From positions 744,001-808,000 of the forward strand of contig BTVR01000001.1 of the NCBI GenBank assembly GCA_045864775.1: a stretch of DNA of 64,000 nt, written 5' to 3'. A program made the position numbers and the translations under genes. Origin of the DNA: Macondimonas sp045864775 (lineage in GTDB: Bacteria > Pseudomonadota > Gammaproteobacteria > UBA5335). Below, in pieces: positions 8,134 to 17,525 of this stretch. Numbering within the stretch: position 1 is the first letter of the stretch; each line of letters begins with the position of its first letter. The notes beneath the pieces were generated by a model. It searched no databases. It worked only from the letters and a program-made list of their open reading frames with translations, and had not been told where the DNA came from.

Positions 8134-9132
8134 ATGAAGCATCGATTACCGTGGCGATGGATGGTCGCCGGCCTGCTGGCCCTACTGCTCGCGCCGGGCT
8201 CGATCGGCCTGCAGGCTGCCGGCGCGAGGGGCGACGCCGAGCCGACCGCGGCGACGAAGGCGCTACACCACCGTTACGGCCTGTCTCATGATCAACGCGA
8301 ACGGCACTACGAAGTCGTGCTGCCGAGCCGCGAGCCCGCGGCGCCCGTCCCTGTTATCCTCGCCGTCCATGGCGCAACCGGGTCGCTCGAGACCTATCGC
8401 AGGGTCGCCAACCTCGAGGCTCTGGCGCGCCGGGAAGGCGTCCTCGTCGTCTATCCGGAAGGCACCCGCGTCGGCAACCTGCTGCTCTGGAACGCTGGCG
8501 CGTGCTGTCTCTTCGGTCCGCGGCCGCCCGACGACGTCGACTTCCTGCTGCACGTGCTCGACGACGTCGAACGGCGCTTTCCCGTCGATCCGCGCCGCGT
8601 CTACGCCGTCGGCATGTCCAACGGGGCGATGATGACCTATCGCCTCGCCACCGAAGCGCCGGAGCGCTTCGCCGCGGTTGCCACCGTGGCAGGCCCGATG
8701 GCCCTGCGCCATTTCGAGCCGCGCGCACCCATTTCGATCATGCACATCCAGAGCGTCGACGACCCCATCCTCCCCTTCGCGGGTCGGCGCTTGCCGCCGC
8801 TTCCTCTACCCAGCGGCGAAAAGACCCTGCGCCGATGGCTGGATTACGCCCATTGCCCCGCCGAGCCCGTCAGCGAGACCGTGCGCCATGCAGCGCAGGG
8901 GGAACCGGCGAGTTGGCAGGCCGTGCGCACGCGCTGGGCGCCGTGCAATGCCGGCACCGAGATCGTGCTGTGGAAACTGGCCGGGGCCGGTCATGTCTGG
9001 CCGGGCGGCTATCAGCCCCCCCATCTGCGCGCCTTCGCCGGCGGCGAGTTCGATGTCATCGATGCCAGCCAGGAAATCTGGCAGTTCTTTCAGCGCCACC
9101 GCCTGCCTTCCGCAACACAGGAGTCCACCTGA
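8134..9132 (+). CDS. Secreted alpha/beta-hydrolase esterase, LpqC / PHB-depolymerase-like
   Basis: 332 residues with an N-terminal signal sequence (WRWMVAGLLALLLAPGSIG). The mature part has the oxyanion strand VILAVHGATG (~residues 74-83), the nucleophile elbow GMSNGAMM with serine 162, an acidic residue in HIQSVDDPI and the catalytic histidine in AGHVWPGG. This order and the pairing of GxSxGA with HxWPG are those of the LpqC/esterase_phb group, which includes feruloyl esterases and polyhydroxybutyrate depolymerases. Substrate is unknown. It is divergent from the phosphatase gene, and its stop overlaps the next start (TGATG at 9130-9134). Confidence 0.82.
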   Translation: MKHRLPWRWMVAGLLALLLAPGSIGLQAAGARGDAEPTAATKALHHRYGLSHDQRERHYEVVLPSREPAAPVPVILAVHGATGSLETYRRVANLEALARREGVLVVYPEGTRVGNLLLWNAGACCLFGPRPPDDVDFLLHVLDDVERRFPVDPRRVYAVGMSNGAMMTYRLATEAPERFAAVATVAGPMALRHFEPRAPISIMHIQSVDDPILPFAGRRLPPLPLPSGEKTLRRWLDYAHCPAEPVSETVRHAAQGEPASWQAVRTRWAPCNAGTEIVLWKLAGAGHVWPGGYQPPHLRAFAGGEFDVIDASQEIWQFFQRHRLPSATQEST

Positions 9133-9593
9133 TGCGTCCCGATCTCTGGCTCGCACGCGCCCGCCCGAGAGCGGCCGACATTCTGGCGCGCGGAGGCCGC
9201 GCGGTCGGCCACCTGGTTGAAGACGCCGGCCAGGTCGCCCGCCGTGCCCTCGAGCGCCAACCCGGCTTTGCGCGGGTGGCGGATGATCTGGATACCGCGT
9301 TCCGACTGCTGAAAGCCTACGGGCAGGGCGGCTATCACGCGGTTCCCTATCGCTCCGTGCTGGCGCTTGCCGCCGGGCTGGTTTATCTGGTCTCGCCGCT
9401 GGACGCCATTCCAGACCTGTTGGTCACGTTCGGATTCATCGACGATCTGGCGGTGTTGACGCTGGTGGTCGGTCAGGTCCGCCGCGACCTCGCTCGCTTC
9501 CGGGCGTGGGAACAGGCGCAGTCCACCACCGGCGGTCCGCCGCTCGCGCTACCGCGTCCCGCGGATGCGTCAGACGAGCAGGCGGCGGAATGA
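9132..9593 (+). CDS. DUF1232 (YkvA-type) small membrane protein
   Basis: 153 residues. The central segment SVLALAAGLVYLVSPLDAIPDLL followed by GFIDDLAVL (~residues 73-103) is the hallmark of DUF1232 proteins, which form a short hydrophobic hairpin around the PxDxIPD motif. The N-terminal ~70 residues are charged and helical, and the C-terminus is proline/alanine-rich. The function of the family is not known. It shares a TGATG junction with the esterase gene, so the two are cotranscribed. It converges on a diguanylate cyclase gene eight bases downstream. Confidence 0.8.
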   Translation: MRPDLWLARARPRAADILARGGRAVGHLVEDAGQVARRALERQPGFARVADDLDTAFRLLKAYGQGGYHAVPYRSVLALAAGLVYLVSPLDAIPDLLVTFGFIDDLAVLTLVVGQVRRDLARFRAWEQAQSTTGGPPLALPRPADASDEQAAE

Positions 9594-9600
9594 TGAGGCA

Positions 9601-10941
9601 TCATCGATCCACCGGCTCGCCGACCTCGAACACGGCCTGCGCCACGCGGTTGCGTCCGGCCCGTTTGGCGGCGTAGAGCGCCCCGTCGGCGAGTCGAAGC
9701 AAGTCGTTTTCCGCCTGGCAGGACTGGCCCTGACTGTCCGCCACGCCGATGCTCACGGTGACGCGCCCGAACGCCGACTCCGCGTGGGGGAGGTTCGCGT
9801 CCCAGATCATGCCGCGGATGCGTTCCGCCACGCCAAAGGCGCCGGCCAGCGGCGTCGCCGGCAGGATGATGGCGAATTCCTCGCCACCGTAGCGGGCCAC
9901 CATGTCGCCGCTGCGGCGAATGGCACGCGCGATGATGGCGGCGACCTGCTTCAGGCATGCGTCTCCGGCGAGATGGCCGTAGTGGTCGTTGTACTGCTTG
10001 AAGTGATCGATATCGAGCAGCAGCAGCGCCATCGATTCATGGCTCTCGGAGGCGGCTACCGCCGGAATCGATGCCGTCCGCGATTCCGACCGCGCCCGTC
10101 TCGCGCGCCGCCACTCCTCGTGCAGCGCCTCGTCGAAGCGCCGCCGATTCGACACGGCCGTCAATCCGTCAACCATGGACAACTGGTGCAGCCGCGCATT
10201 GGCGGCCTCCAGTTCGCGGCTTTTTTCATCAAGTGCCCGGGTCTGCTGCTCGATGAGCGCATGCGCATCGCGTTGGGCTCGCAGCATGGTGGCGATCAAG
10301 CGCTTCTTGGCCTGAGCATTGCCGTTGGTGATGGCGCCGATGAGCCAACTGACGCTCCAGGCACCCCAGAACATCCCAAACAGCAGACTGTCGACCTTGC
10401 CGTCGACGGGCGACAGCCAGTAGCCCAGCAGCACGACCGACTGGACGGCCAGCCCTGTGGCCATGGTCGCGCGCAAGCCGACGCTCAGTCCGATGAAGGC
10501 CGAAGAAATCGGCACCACCAGGGTCAAAACCATCACACCGAACAGCGAGAAACCGTCCAGCCAGACCATGGCCAGCGCCAACAGGCCATGTCCCGCCACG
10601 AACGCCCGGTCCGCCGCAGCGATGGACCACGGCATCCATTGACACAGCCGCGTCCGAAAGTACACAAACTGCAGGCTGGTCCACACGACCGCCAGACTGA
10701 TCAGCGCATCCTGCGCCGCCTGCGGCAGCCTCAGTACCCCATACCCCCGAGCGATGTTCAACAACACGAAGAACAGCGCCCAAGTGGTCGCAGCCAGCGG
10801 AATGCCCCGCATCGCTTCGCGCTGTTGCCGGGTCAACGCGGGTTCGCGCCGATCCTCCGCAGCGTCTGTGACGCCCGGCGGTTCGAGATGAGCCGCCTCA
10901 TCGCGCCCGGATGCGCCGAAAGACCCGTCATGGGTGTTCAT
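9601..10941 (-). CDS. Membrane diguanylate cyclase (GGDEF), first of a tandem pair in map order
   Basis: 446 residues. An N-terminal sensor region (~residues 45-215) contains about six hydrophobic segments with no recognisable ligand-binding motif. A short coiled coil (~residues 225-265) links it to the C-terminal GGDEF domain. The active-site loop is RYGGEEF (352-356 for GGEEF), an intact form, and an inhibitory I-site RSGD sits five residues upstream, so the enzyme should make c-di-GMP and be product-inhibited. The first codon overlaps the stop of the next gene on this strand (10938-10941), which encodes a paralog of the same architecture; both are read from 12185 leftward. Confidence 0.9.
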   Translation of the reverse strand: MNTHDGSFGASGRDEAAHLEPPGVTDAAEDRREPALTRQQREAMRGIPLAATTWALFFVLLNIARGYGVLRLPQAAQDALISLAVVWTSLQFVYFRTRLCQWMPWSIAAADRAFVAGHGLLALAMVWLDGFSLFGVMVLTLVVPISSAFIGLSVGLRATMATGLAVQSVVLLGYWLSPVDGKVDSLLFGMFWGAWSVSWLIGAITNGNAQAKKRLIATMLRAQRDAHALIEQQTRALDEKSRELEAANARLHQLSMVDGLTAVSNRRRFDEALHEEWRRARRARSESRTASIPAVAASESHESMALLLLDIDHFKQYNDHYGHLAGDACLKQVAAIIARAIRRSGDMVARYGGEEFAIILPATPLAGAFGVAERIRGMIWDANLPHAESAFGRVTVSIGVADSQGQSCQAENDLLRLADGALYAAKRAGRNRVAQAVFEVGEPVDR

Positions 10942-12185
10942 GATTGCCCTCCGTCCCCGGCTTGGGACACGGCGATCACGCTGCGATTACGTCCCGCCCG
11001 CTTGGCCTGATACAGCGCGACGTCCGCGGCCTGGATCAGCGCTTCGGGGGTCACGCCCAGTGCCTGATCGGTGGCCGCGACACCGAGACTGATCGTCACG
11101 TGGTCACTGACCGGTGATGCGCCATGCGGGATCGCCAGCGCCTCGACCGCTTCCCGAATCCGTTCCGCCACACGGCTGGCCCCAGCGCAGGGCGTGCCCG
11201 GCAGCAGCACCACGAATTCCTCGCCGCCGTAACGCGCGACCAGGTCGCTGGCGCGGCTGATGGCGCCATTGATGGCCTGCGCCACGCGGCGCAGACACTC
11301 GTCGCCGACGGGATGGCCGTAGCGATCGTTATAGGGTTTGAAGTGATCGACATCGATCAGGATAAGCGCCAGATCCTCCAGATCGGCCGGCTGGCGCGAC
11401 GGTTCACGGCCCTGGATCACGCGGCGCTGGCGACGCCATTCATCCACCATGGCCTCGTCGAATCGCCGCCGATTGGCCACCTGTGTCAAGCCGTCCATGA
11501 GCGACATGTGATGCAGCGAGGAATGCGTTCGCTTCAGTTCCGCCGCCCGTTCGTCCAGCCGCGTCTTCTGGTCGCGGATGATGTCGTTGGCGAGTTGTTG
11601 CTCCCGCAACAGCTCGACCACGCGATATTTCTTGCGGCGATGGATGCCGTTCACGACCGCCCCGACGCTCCATCCCACCAAGACGATCCCGACGAACAGA
11701 AAGAACACGGGAGCCGGCAAGGTCCGCTCCAGCGGCGGCAGGACGGTATATGCGACGGACAGGACGCCGGCCAATGCAAAACCGTAGCTGAGGGTCGGCA
11801 GAAAGCCGAAGTTGAGGCCGAGATAAGCCGGACCGGCCGCCATCGCCATCGCCATCAGTAACGCGAACTGGTAGCTGAAGCGATCCATGATCAGATACGT
11901 CATCGCCAGCGCGACGTGAATGCCGATGCTGATCGCGCCGATCGTGCTGAACGGGATGCCGGTCCTGAGGCACAGGCGGGTACGAAAATACAGATCGTGC
12001 AGGACCAGCAGCGCCGCGACACTGCCAAAGACCGGCGCGCTCTGTTGCCAGGAAATGTTGCTCAACGCGAAGTGACTGGTGAGCGCCTGCAGCAAGGCCA
12101 TCGCCAGCCAGATGGGGACGCTGGTGAGCGATGCGCGACGCGCGATGCGTCGTTTTCGGTCGAGATCGGCGTTGCTGGTGTCCAT
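10938..12185 (-). CDS. Membrane diguanylate cyclase (GGDEF), promoter-proximal paralog
   Basis: 415 residues with the same plan as its downstream neighbour: a charged start (DRKRRIARRASL), about six membrane segments to ~residue 190, a helical linker and a GGDEF domain containing DIDHFK/DVDHFK-type metal motif (IDVDHFKPYNDRYGHP) and RYGGEEF (GGEEF 320-324), with I-site RASD five residues before. It should synthesise c-di-GMP. The loop sequence FRTRLC between membrane segments occurs in both proteins, so the pair arose by duplication. The gene is divergent from prkA, across a 344-base gap. Confidence 0.9.
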   Translation of the reverse strand: MDTSNADLDRKRRIARRASLTSVPIWLAMALLQALTSHFALSNISWQQSAPVFGSVAALLVLHDLYFRTRLCLRTGIPFSTIGAISIGIHVALAMTYLIMDRFSYQFALLMAMAMAAGPAYLGLNFGFLPTLSYGFALAGVLSVAYTVLPPLERTLPAPVFFLFVGIVLVGWSVGAVVNGIHRRKKYRVVELLREQQLANDIIRDQKTRLDERAAELKRTHSSLHHMSLMDGLTQVANRRRFDEAMVDEWRRQRRVIQGREPSRQPADLEDLALILIDVDHFKPYNDRYGHPVGDECLRRVAQAINGAISRASDLVARYGGEEFVVLLPGTPCAGASRVAERIREAVEALAIPHGASPVSDHVTISLGVAATDQALGVTPEALIQAADVALYQAKRAGRNRSVIAVSQAGDGGQS

Positions 12186-12529
12186 GGCGCTACTCTTGGT
12201 TGGCGATGAGGTTAACGGGTGGATGAAGCGGACCTTGAGTCGATGGAACGCGGGGCTCGCACAAATGTGGTCCGAAGATTGCTTCGATATCTGTCAGAAC
12301 GAGCCCGGAACGCTTTTCATGGAAATCGGCGTCTCGCACGAAGGCGGATCGGCCCTTAACCCGAAGGGCCGCCTGTCGATGGATTAAGCGAGGGATGGGA
12401 TGGGGCTTGGGCGAGAGCCGGCGCGCACCACAATCGTGCACGCCGACCGCCACGAGTCCATGAACGCCGATGCGAATCAATCGTCTAACCGGCCAGTGCC
12501 GTTGCCTTCCCGTAGTGCAGGAGACCGCC
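12186..12529. other. Divergent regulatory gap between the diguanylate cyclases and prkA
   Basis: 344 bases with no convincing gene on either strand. It must hold promoters for both directions. The only clear structure is an inverted repeat with perfect eight-base arms, CGGCCCTT (12350-12357) and AAGGGCCG (12364-12371), loop six bases. No T-tract follows, so a terminator is unlikely. I do not see a good sigma-54 or sigma-70 promoter that I would defend. Confidence 0.5.
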
Positions 12530-14473
12530 ATGCCCAGCAAAACGACCGAAGCCGATTCCCGCGCCCTGATCGCCTCGCTCGAGGCCTACTCGCGCGAACA
12601 CAAGGCGATCCGCTGGCGCGGCAACCTGCGTCAATATCTGGCCGAGGTCCTGCCCACGGCCCCGCATTTGCTGGCCCGCAACAGTCACCAGTACATGTGG
12701 GACATGCTGCGCTGGAAGCACCACAGCCTGACGCAAGACGACAACCCGGACGCAGCACCCACGGGGCTGTTTCAACAGGAGCTTTACGGCGTCGAGCCCG
12801 CACTCGGACGCGTGGTGGATTACTTCAAGGCGGCGAGTGCCGGCACCGAGGTTGGCCGCCGCCTGCTGCTGCTGCTGGGACCGCCCTCGGGCGGCAAGTC
12901 CAGTCTGGTCATCCTGATCAAGCGCGGGCTCGAGGAATACAGCCACACCGACGAGGGCGCCCTCTACGGCCTGGAGGGCTGCCCCGTGCACGGCAATCCC
13001 CTGCATCTGATTCCGCACAGCCTGCGTCCCTCGTTCCGGGACACCTTCGGCATCGAGATTGCCGGCGAGGTGTCGCCCTATACCCGCGAGCGGCTGGAAC
13101 GCGAATTCGCCGGCGACTTCATGCAGTTCCCGGTCGAACGCATCTTCCTGGCCGAGGCCGACCGCATGGGGGTCGGCACCTACGCGCCGCACGACCCCAA
13201 CACGGCCGACATCGCCGATCTCGTGGGTTCGGTCGACCTGTCCAAGGTCGCGGAAATCGGCGATGAGGGCGATCCGCGCGCCTGGTCGTGGTCGGGCGCC
13301 GTGTATGCAGCCAGCCGCGGCATGCTGGAGATGATCGAGATCCTGAAGGTGAAGCGGGAGTTTCTCTACCTGCTCCTGACCCTGACGCAGGAGAAGAACG
13401 TCAAGGTCTCTCGTTTTCCGCTCATCTATCTGGACGAGACCATCATCGCCCACACCAACCTCGCGGAATTCCACAAGTTCATCCAGGAAAAAGAAAACGA
13501 GGCCCTGCTTGACCGCATGGTCATCGTCCAGGTGCCCTATACGCTCGACTATCGCGACGAGGCGCAGATCTACCGCAAGCTGATCGCCGGCGCCAGCGCG
13601 TTCTACAACGTGCACGTCGATCCGCACGCGCTGCAGGTGGCGGCGGTGTTCGCCGTCCTCACCCGCATGGAGGAAACCGAGAAGCTCGAACTGCCGCAGA
13701 AGGCGCGGCTCTACGCCGGCGAAAGCGTCGAGGGCATGGGCGGCAGCGAGATGGAACGGCTGCGCACCGAACATCCCGAGGAGGGCCTGTCCGGGGTCAG
13801 CCCGCGCTTCGTCATCAATGCCCTCTCCAACGCCATCGTGCGCAACAAGGTCTCCAGCCTCACCACCATGGAGGTGCTGCTGGCCATCAAGGACGCCATC
13901 GAGTCCGACGCGCGCATGGACCCCAAGCAGAAGCGGCGCTGGGTCGATTTCCTGGTCCTCGCCCGCAAGGATTTCTACAACCGATGGGTCAAGCAGGACG
14001 TGCACAAGGCCCTGTTCGCCTCCTTCGAACAGGAAGCCCAGGGCCTGCTCGACAAGTATCTCGACGAGGTCGAAGCGACGCTCGACCGGCGGGAGGTGGT
14101 CGATCCGGTCACGGGCGAAAAGCGCAAGCCGGACGAACGTTTCCTGCGGCAGGTGGAGGAGAAGATCAAGATCTCCGATTCGGGCAAGGAATCCTTCCGT
14201 CAGGAAGTCGTGCGCAAGGCCATGGTGGCCTACAAGCAGGGCGACAAGTTCACCCTCGACAGCCATGCCCGGCTGCATGAGGCCATCGAGCAATATCTGT
14301 TCGAGGAGCGCCGCGATGTGCTGCGACTCGTCAGCTCCACCAGCCGTCCCGACGAAGAAGCCCGCAAGAAGATCAGCGCGGTCCAGGAGCGTTTGGTCAA
14401 CGAGTATGGCTATGACGACTACAGCGCCGAGGAGGCCCTGAACTACGTCACGACGCTCTTGTCCCAAGAGTGA
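12530..14473 (+). CDS. prkA: PrkA (YeaG) serine protein kinase / AAA+ protein
   Basis: 647 residues, the normal length of PrkA/YeaG. Walker A is GPPSGGKSS (residues 117-125); the sequence ALYGLEGCPVHGNPLHLIP and YLDETIIAHTN are characteristic of the PrkA AAA core, and the C-terminal PrkA domain follows (RWVDFLVLARKDFYNRWVK). In E. coli the homologue is induced by starvation and acid stress, and in Bacillus PrkA affects sporulation; some members act as ATP-dependent protease as well as kinase. The start is ATG 12530, with AGGAG eight bases upstream, rather than a longer in-frame reading from 12470. It heads the prkA-yeaH-spoVR cluster. Confidence 0.95.
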   Translation: MPSKTTEADSRALIASLEAYSREHKAIRWRGNLRQYLAEVLPTAPHLLARNSHQYMWDMLRWKHHSLTQDDNPDAAPTGLFQQELYGVEPALGRVVDYFKAASAGTEVGRRLLLLLGPPSGGKSSLVILIKRGLEEYSHTDEGALYGLEGCPVHGNPLHLIPHSLRPSFRDTFGIEIAGEVSPYTRERLEREFAGDFMQFPVERIFLAEADRMGVGTYAPHDPNTADIADLVGSVDLSKVAEIGDEGDPRAWSWSGAVYAASRGMLEMIEILKVKREFLYLLLTLTQEKNVKVSRFPLIYLDETIIAHTNLAEFHKFIQEKENEALLDRMVIVQVPYTLDYRDEAQIYRKLIAGASAFYNVHVDPHALQVAAVFAVLTRMEETEKLELPQKARLYAGESVEGMGGSEMERLRTEHPEEGLSGVSPRFVINALSNAIVRNKVSSLTTMEVLLAIKDAIESDARMDPKQKRRWVDFLVLARKDFYNRWVKQDVHKALFASFEQEAQGLLDKYLDEVEATLDRREVVDPVTGEKRKPDERFLRQVEEKIKISDSGKESFRQEVVRKAMVAYKQGDKFTLDSHARLHEAIEQYLFEERRDVLRLVSSTSRPDEEARKKISAVQERLVNEYGYDDYSAEEALNYVTTLLSQE

Positions 14474-14605
14474 GTGCGTGAGGATGGCGCGCTTCTTGAA
14501 TGGAGTTTACTGAGAGAGGAAGGAAGCGCCGGGGTTGGGAAGGACCCATCACGCCCCACCTTGCCACCCGCGCGGCCCCGGTGCCTGCGCCAGTGAGGGA
14601 GATCG

Positions 14606-15754
14606 ATGTCCGACCATCACGAACACCTGTGGTATGACCTGTTTTCACGCGGCGCGCGTGACTGGCTCCGCCACAACGCCAAGATCCGGTCATCCATCCG
14701 CGAGCAATTGCCCCGGCTGGTTGCAGAGGCCGACATCCTGTCGACGGATGCCAATCGCAAGGTGCGCATGCCCGTTCGATTCCTGGAGCACTACCGCTTC
14801 AAACTCAGCCAGGATCAGGAACAATCGGGGGTGGGCCAGGGCAAGGTCGCACCTGGCGACACCTTGGGCTCACCCGCGCCGCAACCGGGCAAGACCGACG
14901 AGTCCGGCGGCGGTAACGATCAGGGCGGCGTGGAGTTCGTGGTCGAGATGAAGGTCGACGAAATCGTCGACTGGATCTGGGAGGAACTCAAACTGCCCGA
15001 ACTCGAGCCCCGCGCCAGCAGCGTGCTTCAGGAAGAGGACTGGACCCGCGAGGGATGGGACAAGCGCGGTGCCCGCGCCCGACTCGATCGGCGCCGGACG
15101 ATGAAGGAAGCCATCAAGCGGCGTGCCGTACAGCCCGCCCCGGCCGCCCCCTTCAGCAACGAAGACCTGCGCTACCGCCAGCTTCGCAAACGCACCCGCC
15201 CCAATACCCAGGCCGTGGTGCTGTTCGGTCTGGATGCCTCCAGTTCCATGGGCGAACGCGAGCGCATGCTCGCCAAGACCTTCTTTTTCTGGGCGTTGCA
15301 GGGCATCCGCCGGCGTTACAGCCAACTCGAAACCGCCTTCATCGGCCACACCGTCGAGGCGTGGGAGTTCAGTGAGGAGCAGTTCTTCCAAGTCAGCGGC
15401 CAGGGCGGCACGGTGGCCTCCACCTGCTTTAACAAGGCGCTCGAAATCATCGAACAGCGCTATCCGGCCGCGCAGTACAACGTGTACTTTTTCTATGCCT
15501 CGGACGGCGAGAATTTTCAGGACGATCACGACCGGGCCGTGGATAGTCTGCGCCGCATCGCCGAACTGTCGAATTTTTCGGGCTATGTCGAAGTCGCGAG
15601 CCCCAGTCCGATGCAGCGTTATCTCGAAACCTCGCGTCTGTTCGATGAGGCCATCACGGATCCCGAGCACGGCGCGCGCTTCCCGCTGTTCCAGCAGGAG
15701 GACGTCTGGGAAGCCATTCGGACGTTTTTCGGCACCCCATCCCAGGCGGCCTGA
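14606..15754 (+). CDS. yeaH: YeaH/YhbH family protein (DUF444, von Willebrand A-like)
   Basis: 382 residues. The N-terminal region has the YhbH-type segment (FLEHYRFKLSQ), then a flexible G/P-rich stretch (~residues 75-110), and a C-terminal vWA-like domain with the metal-dependent adhesion motif LDASSSMGER near residue 210, followed by FFFWALQGI. DUF444 proteins are constant partners of PrkA and SpoVR in proteobacteria and are needed for the same starvation responses; the biochemical role is not settled. A GAGGGAG ribosome site precedes the ATG. A 132-base spacer separates it from prkA, and spoVR follows after 14 bases. Confidence 0.93.
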   Translation: MSDHHEHLWYDLFSRGARDWLRHNAKIRSSIREQLPRLVAEADILSTDANRKVRMPVRFLEHYRFKLSQDQEQSGVGQGKVAPGDTLGSPAPQPGKTDESGGGNDQGGVEFVVEMKVDEIVDWIWEELKLPELEPRASSVLQEEDWTREGWDKRGARARLDRRRTMKEAIKRRAVQPAPAAPFSNEDLRYRQLRKRTRPNTQAVVLFGLDASSSMGERERMLAKTFFFWALQGIRRRYSQLETAFIGHTVEAWEFSEEQFFQVSGQGGTVASTCFNKALEIIEQRYPAAQYNVYFFYASDGENFQDDHDRAVDSLRRIAELSNFSGYVEVASPSPMQRYLETSRLFDEAITDPEHGARFPLFQQEDVWEAIRTFFGTPSQAA

Positions 15755-15768
15755 ACCGCGAGGTTGTC

Positions 15769-17145
15769 ATGAGCTACCGTCCCTTGAGTTATCAGCACGA
15801 AATGGAAGCCCTGGCGCAATCCTACGGGCTCGACTATTTCCCGGTGCAGTTCGAACAGGTGCCGCCCAGCTTCATGGTGGAAATCGCGGTCTACGGCCTG
15901 CCGGTGCGCATGCCGCACTGGTCCTTCGGCGTGCGCTACATCTACCAGCTTATTCAGCATCGCATGGGGCACTCGCACATTTTCGAGGTGGTGATTCCCG
16001 GGAATCCCGGCCACGCCTATCTCGCCGATTCCAACCGCGAGACCGAAAACATCCTGGTCACGGCGCACGTGCTGGGCCACGCCGATTTCAGCAAGAACAA
16101 CCTCTTGTTCCGGCGGGTGCAGGAGCAGGCCGGTTACCACATCGTCGAGCAGGCCGCGAATCACGCTCAGCGCATCACGCAGGCCATCGAAGCGCACGGC
16201 ATGGACGCCGTCGAGCGGATCCTGGACGCCGCCTTTGCGCTGGAACAGCACATCGACACTCACCAGGACCTGCGCCGGCCGCTCTACGCCGATCTGGCCA
16301 GACCGAACCCGGCCACTCGCCCTGCACCGCCCAAGGACAGCTTTCGCGATCGCTTTGCCCATCTGCCGGGCAGCATCGCGCTGGCCGAGCCTGCCCCCAA
16401 GGCCGCCACGCTGCCGCCGCAGCCGGAAAGCGATCTGCTGTGGTTCATCGCCCATTACGCGCCCGATCTCGAAGGCTGGGAACGCGACATCCTGCTGGCC
16501 GTGCGCGAAGAATCCTTCTATTTCAAGCCCATCTTCGCCTGTCAGATCATGAACGAAGGATGGGCCTCCTACTGGCACGCGCGGCTGTTGCGCGAGGCCC
16601 GGTTTCTCCCCGACGAGCTATACGTCGATGCCATCAAGACCCATTCGGATGTGGTGCGCCCCTACGCCGGCGACGCGCAGATCGCGCTGCAGGTGAACCC
16701 CTACCACCTCGGCTTCTGCCTGTGGGAGCACATCATCGAGCGCCATGGACTCGAGGCGGCCCGGCGCATCATGGCCACCGAAGACGACTTCGGCTTCATC
16801 CGCAACTATCTGGACGAGGAGTTGGCGCGGCGCCTGGGGCTGTTCGGTTTCACCACCCGGCGGCGCGGCCGGGAGGCCGTGGTGCACGAGTGGGATCTGG
16901 ACGCCCTCAAGGAAACCCTGCTGGCGCCTAAGTACCACTACGGTGCGCCGCACGTGCAGGTGGCCGAGATGCGCCGCGACGGCACGCTCGTGCTGCAACA
17001 GGATCACGCCCTCGATCGGCGCGGTCTCGACATGGATTCGGCGCGCAAGGTGCTGGAATACATCCACGCCATCTGGCGCCGGCCGGTGGTGCTCCACTCG
17101 ATCACAGGCCAGGGCAAGGACGCGCGCATCGCCGTCGGCGAGTAA
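15769..17145 (+). CDS. SpoVR family protein (YcgB)
   Basis: 458 residues. Hallmarks of the SpoVR family are present: YGLDYFPVQFEQ near the start, the histidine/asparagine-rich block VLGHADFSKNN, QIMNEGWASYWH (~residues 260-275) and NPYHLGFCLWE. In Bacillus subtilis SpoVR is needed for spore cortex formation; in non-sporulating proteobacteria it travels with PrkA and YeaH, as here. The gene starts 14 bases after yeaH with GAGG upstream. The molecular function is unknown; the conserved His/Glu residues have suggested a metal-binding hydrolase, but nothing in the sequence proves it. Confidence 0.95.
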   Translation: MSYRPLSYQHEMEALAQSYGLDYFPVQFEQVPPSFMVEIAVYGLPVRMPHWSFGVRYIYQLIQHRMGHSHIFEVVIPGNPGHAYLADSNRETENILVTAHVLGHADFSKNNLLFRRVQEQAGYHIVEQAANHAQRITQAIEAHGMDAVERILDAAFALEQHIDTHQDLRRPLYADLARPNPATRPAPPKDSFRDRFAHLPGSIALAEPAPKAATLPPQPESDLLWFIAHYAPDLEGWERDILLAVREESFYFKPIFACQIMNEGWASYWHARLLREARFLPDELYVDAIKTHSDVVRPYAGDAQIALQVNPYHLGFCLWEHIIERHGLEAARRIMATEDDFGFIRNYLDEELARRLGLFGFTTRRRGREAVVHEWDLDALKETLLAPKYHYGAPHVQVAEMRRDGTLVLQQDHALDRRGLDMDSARKVLEYIHAIWRRPVVLHSITGQGKDARIAVGE

Positions 17146-17211
17146 CCGATCTGGCTTGGCTCTGCTATGCTAACGGCCGATTTTTCATCGCCCGTCTCAA
17201 GGAAGGGACCC

Positions 17212-17490
17212 ATGTTGCAATCGCGTTCGTTCTGGCTGGCCCAAGGCGTCGGCATCGTGCTGTACCACCTCGTGGCCCTGTTCCTGCTGCTCACAGGCAT
17301 GACCACAGGCCTTGCGGGCGCGCTGGTCACGATCTGGGCGATCGTGCTGGTGATCCACGTCGGCGAACTGATCGCCGCCTACATCGCCCTCAAGGGGATG
17401 AACGTCCCGCCCCTGACGCTGATCGGCAAGACACTGGTCTTCGGCTTCATCTGGTGGCTGCCGCGCCGTCTGGGCGTCTATCAGAGCTGA
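17212..17490 (+). CDS. Small three-helix inner-membrane protein, function unknown
   Basis: 92 residues with three hydrophobic segments (about residues 8-25, 30-52 and 62-82) ending in WWLPRRLGVYQS. The first ATG with a good ribosome site (AAGGAAGGGA) is at 17212; an upstream ATG at 17167 would add 15 unrelated residues. I do not recognise a named family. It starts 66 bases after spoVR on the same strand and may belong to that transcript, and it converges on the Nudix gene. Confidence 0.7.
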   Translation: MLQSRSFWLAQGVGIVLYHLVALFLLLTGMTTGLAGALVTIWAIVLVIHVGELIAAYIALKGMNVPPLTLIGKTLVFGFIWWLPRRLGVYQS

Positions 17491-17525
17491 GGCCCTTTGC
17501 CCGCCGCGCCGATGGCGCGCGCGCC

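Noticed and set aside
12485..14467. 660-codon open frame antisense to prkA
   Set aside because: Same compositional effect; no ribosome site or motif, and the sense protein is unmistakable.
14474..14605. Possible hairpin between prkA and yeaH (GGCGCGCTTC ... GAAGCGCC)
   Set aside because: Arms are imperfect and far apart, and no T-tract follows; too weak to call a terminator or processing site.
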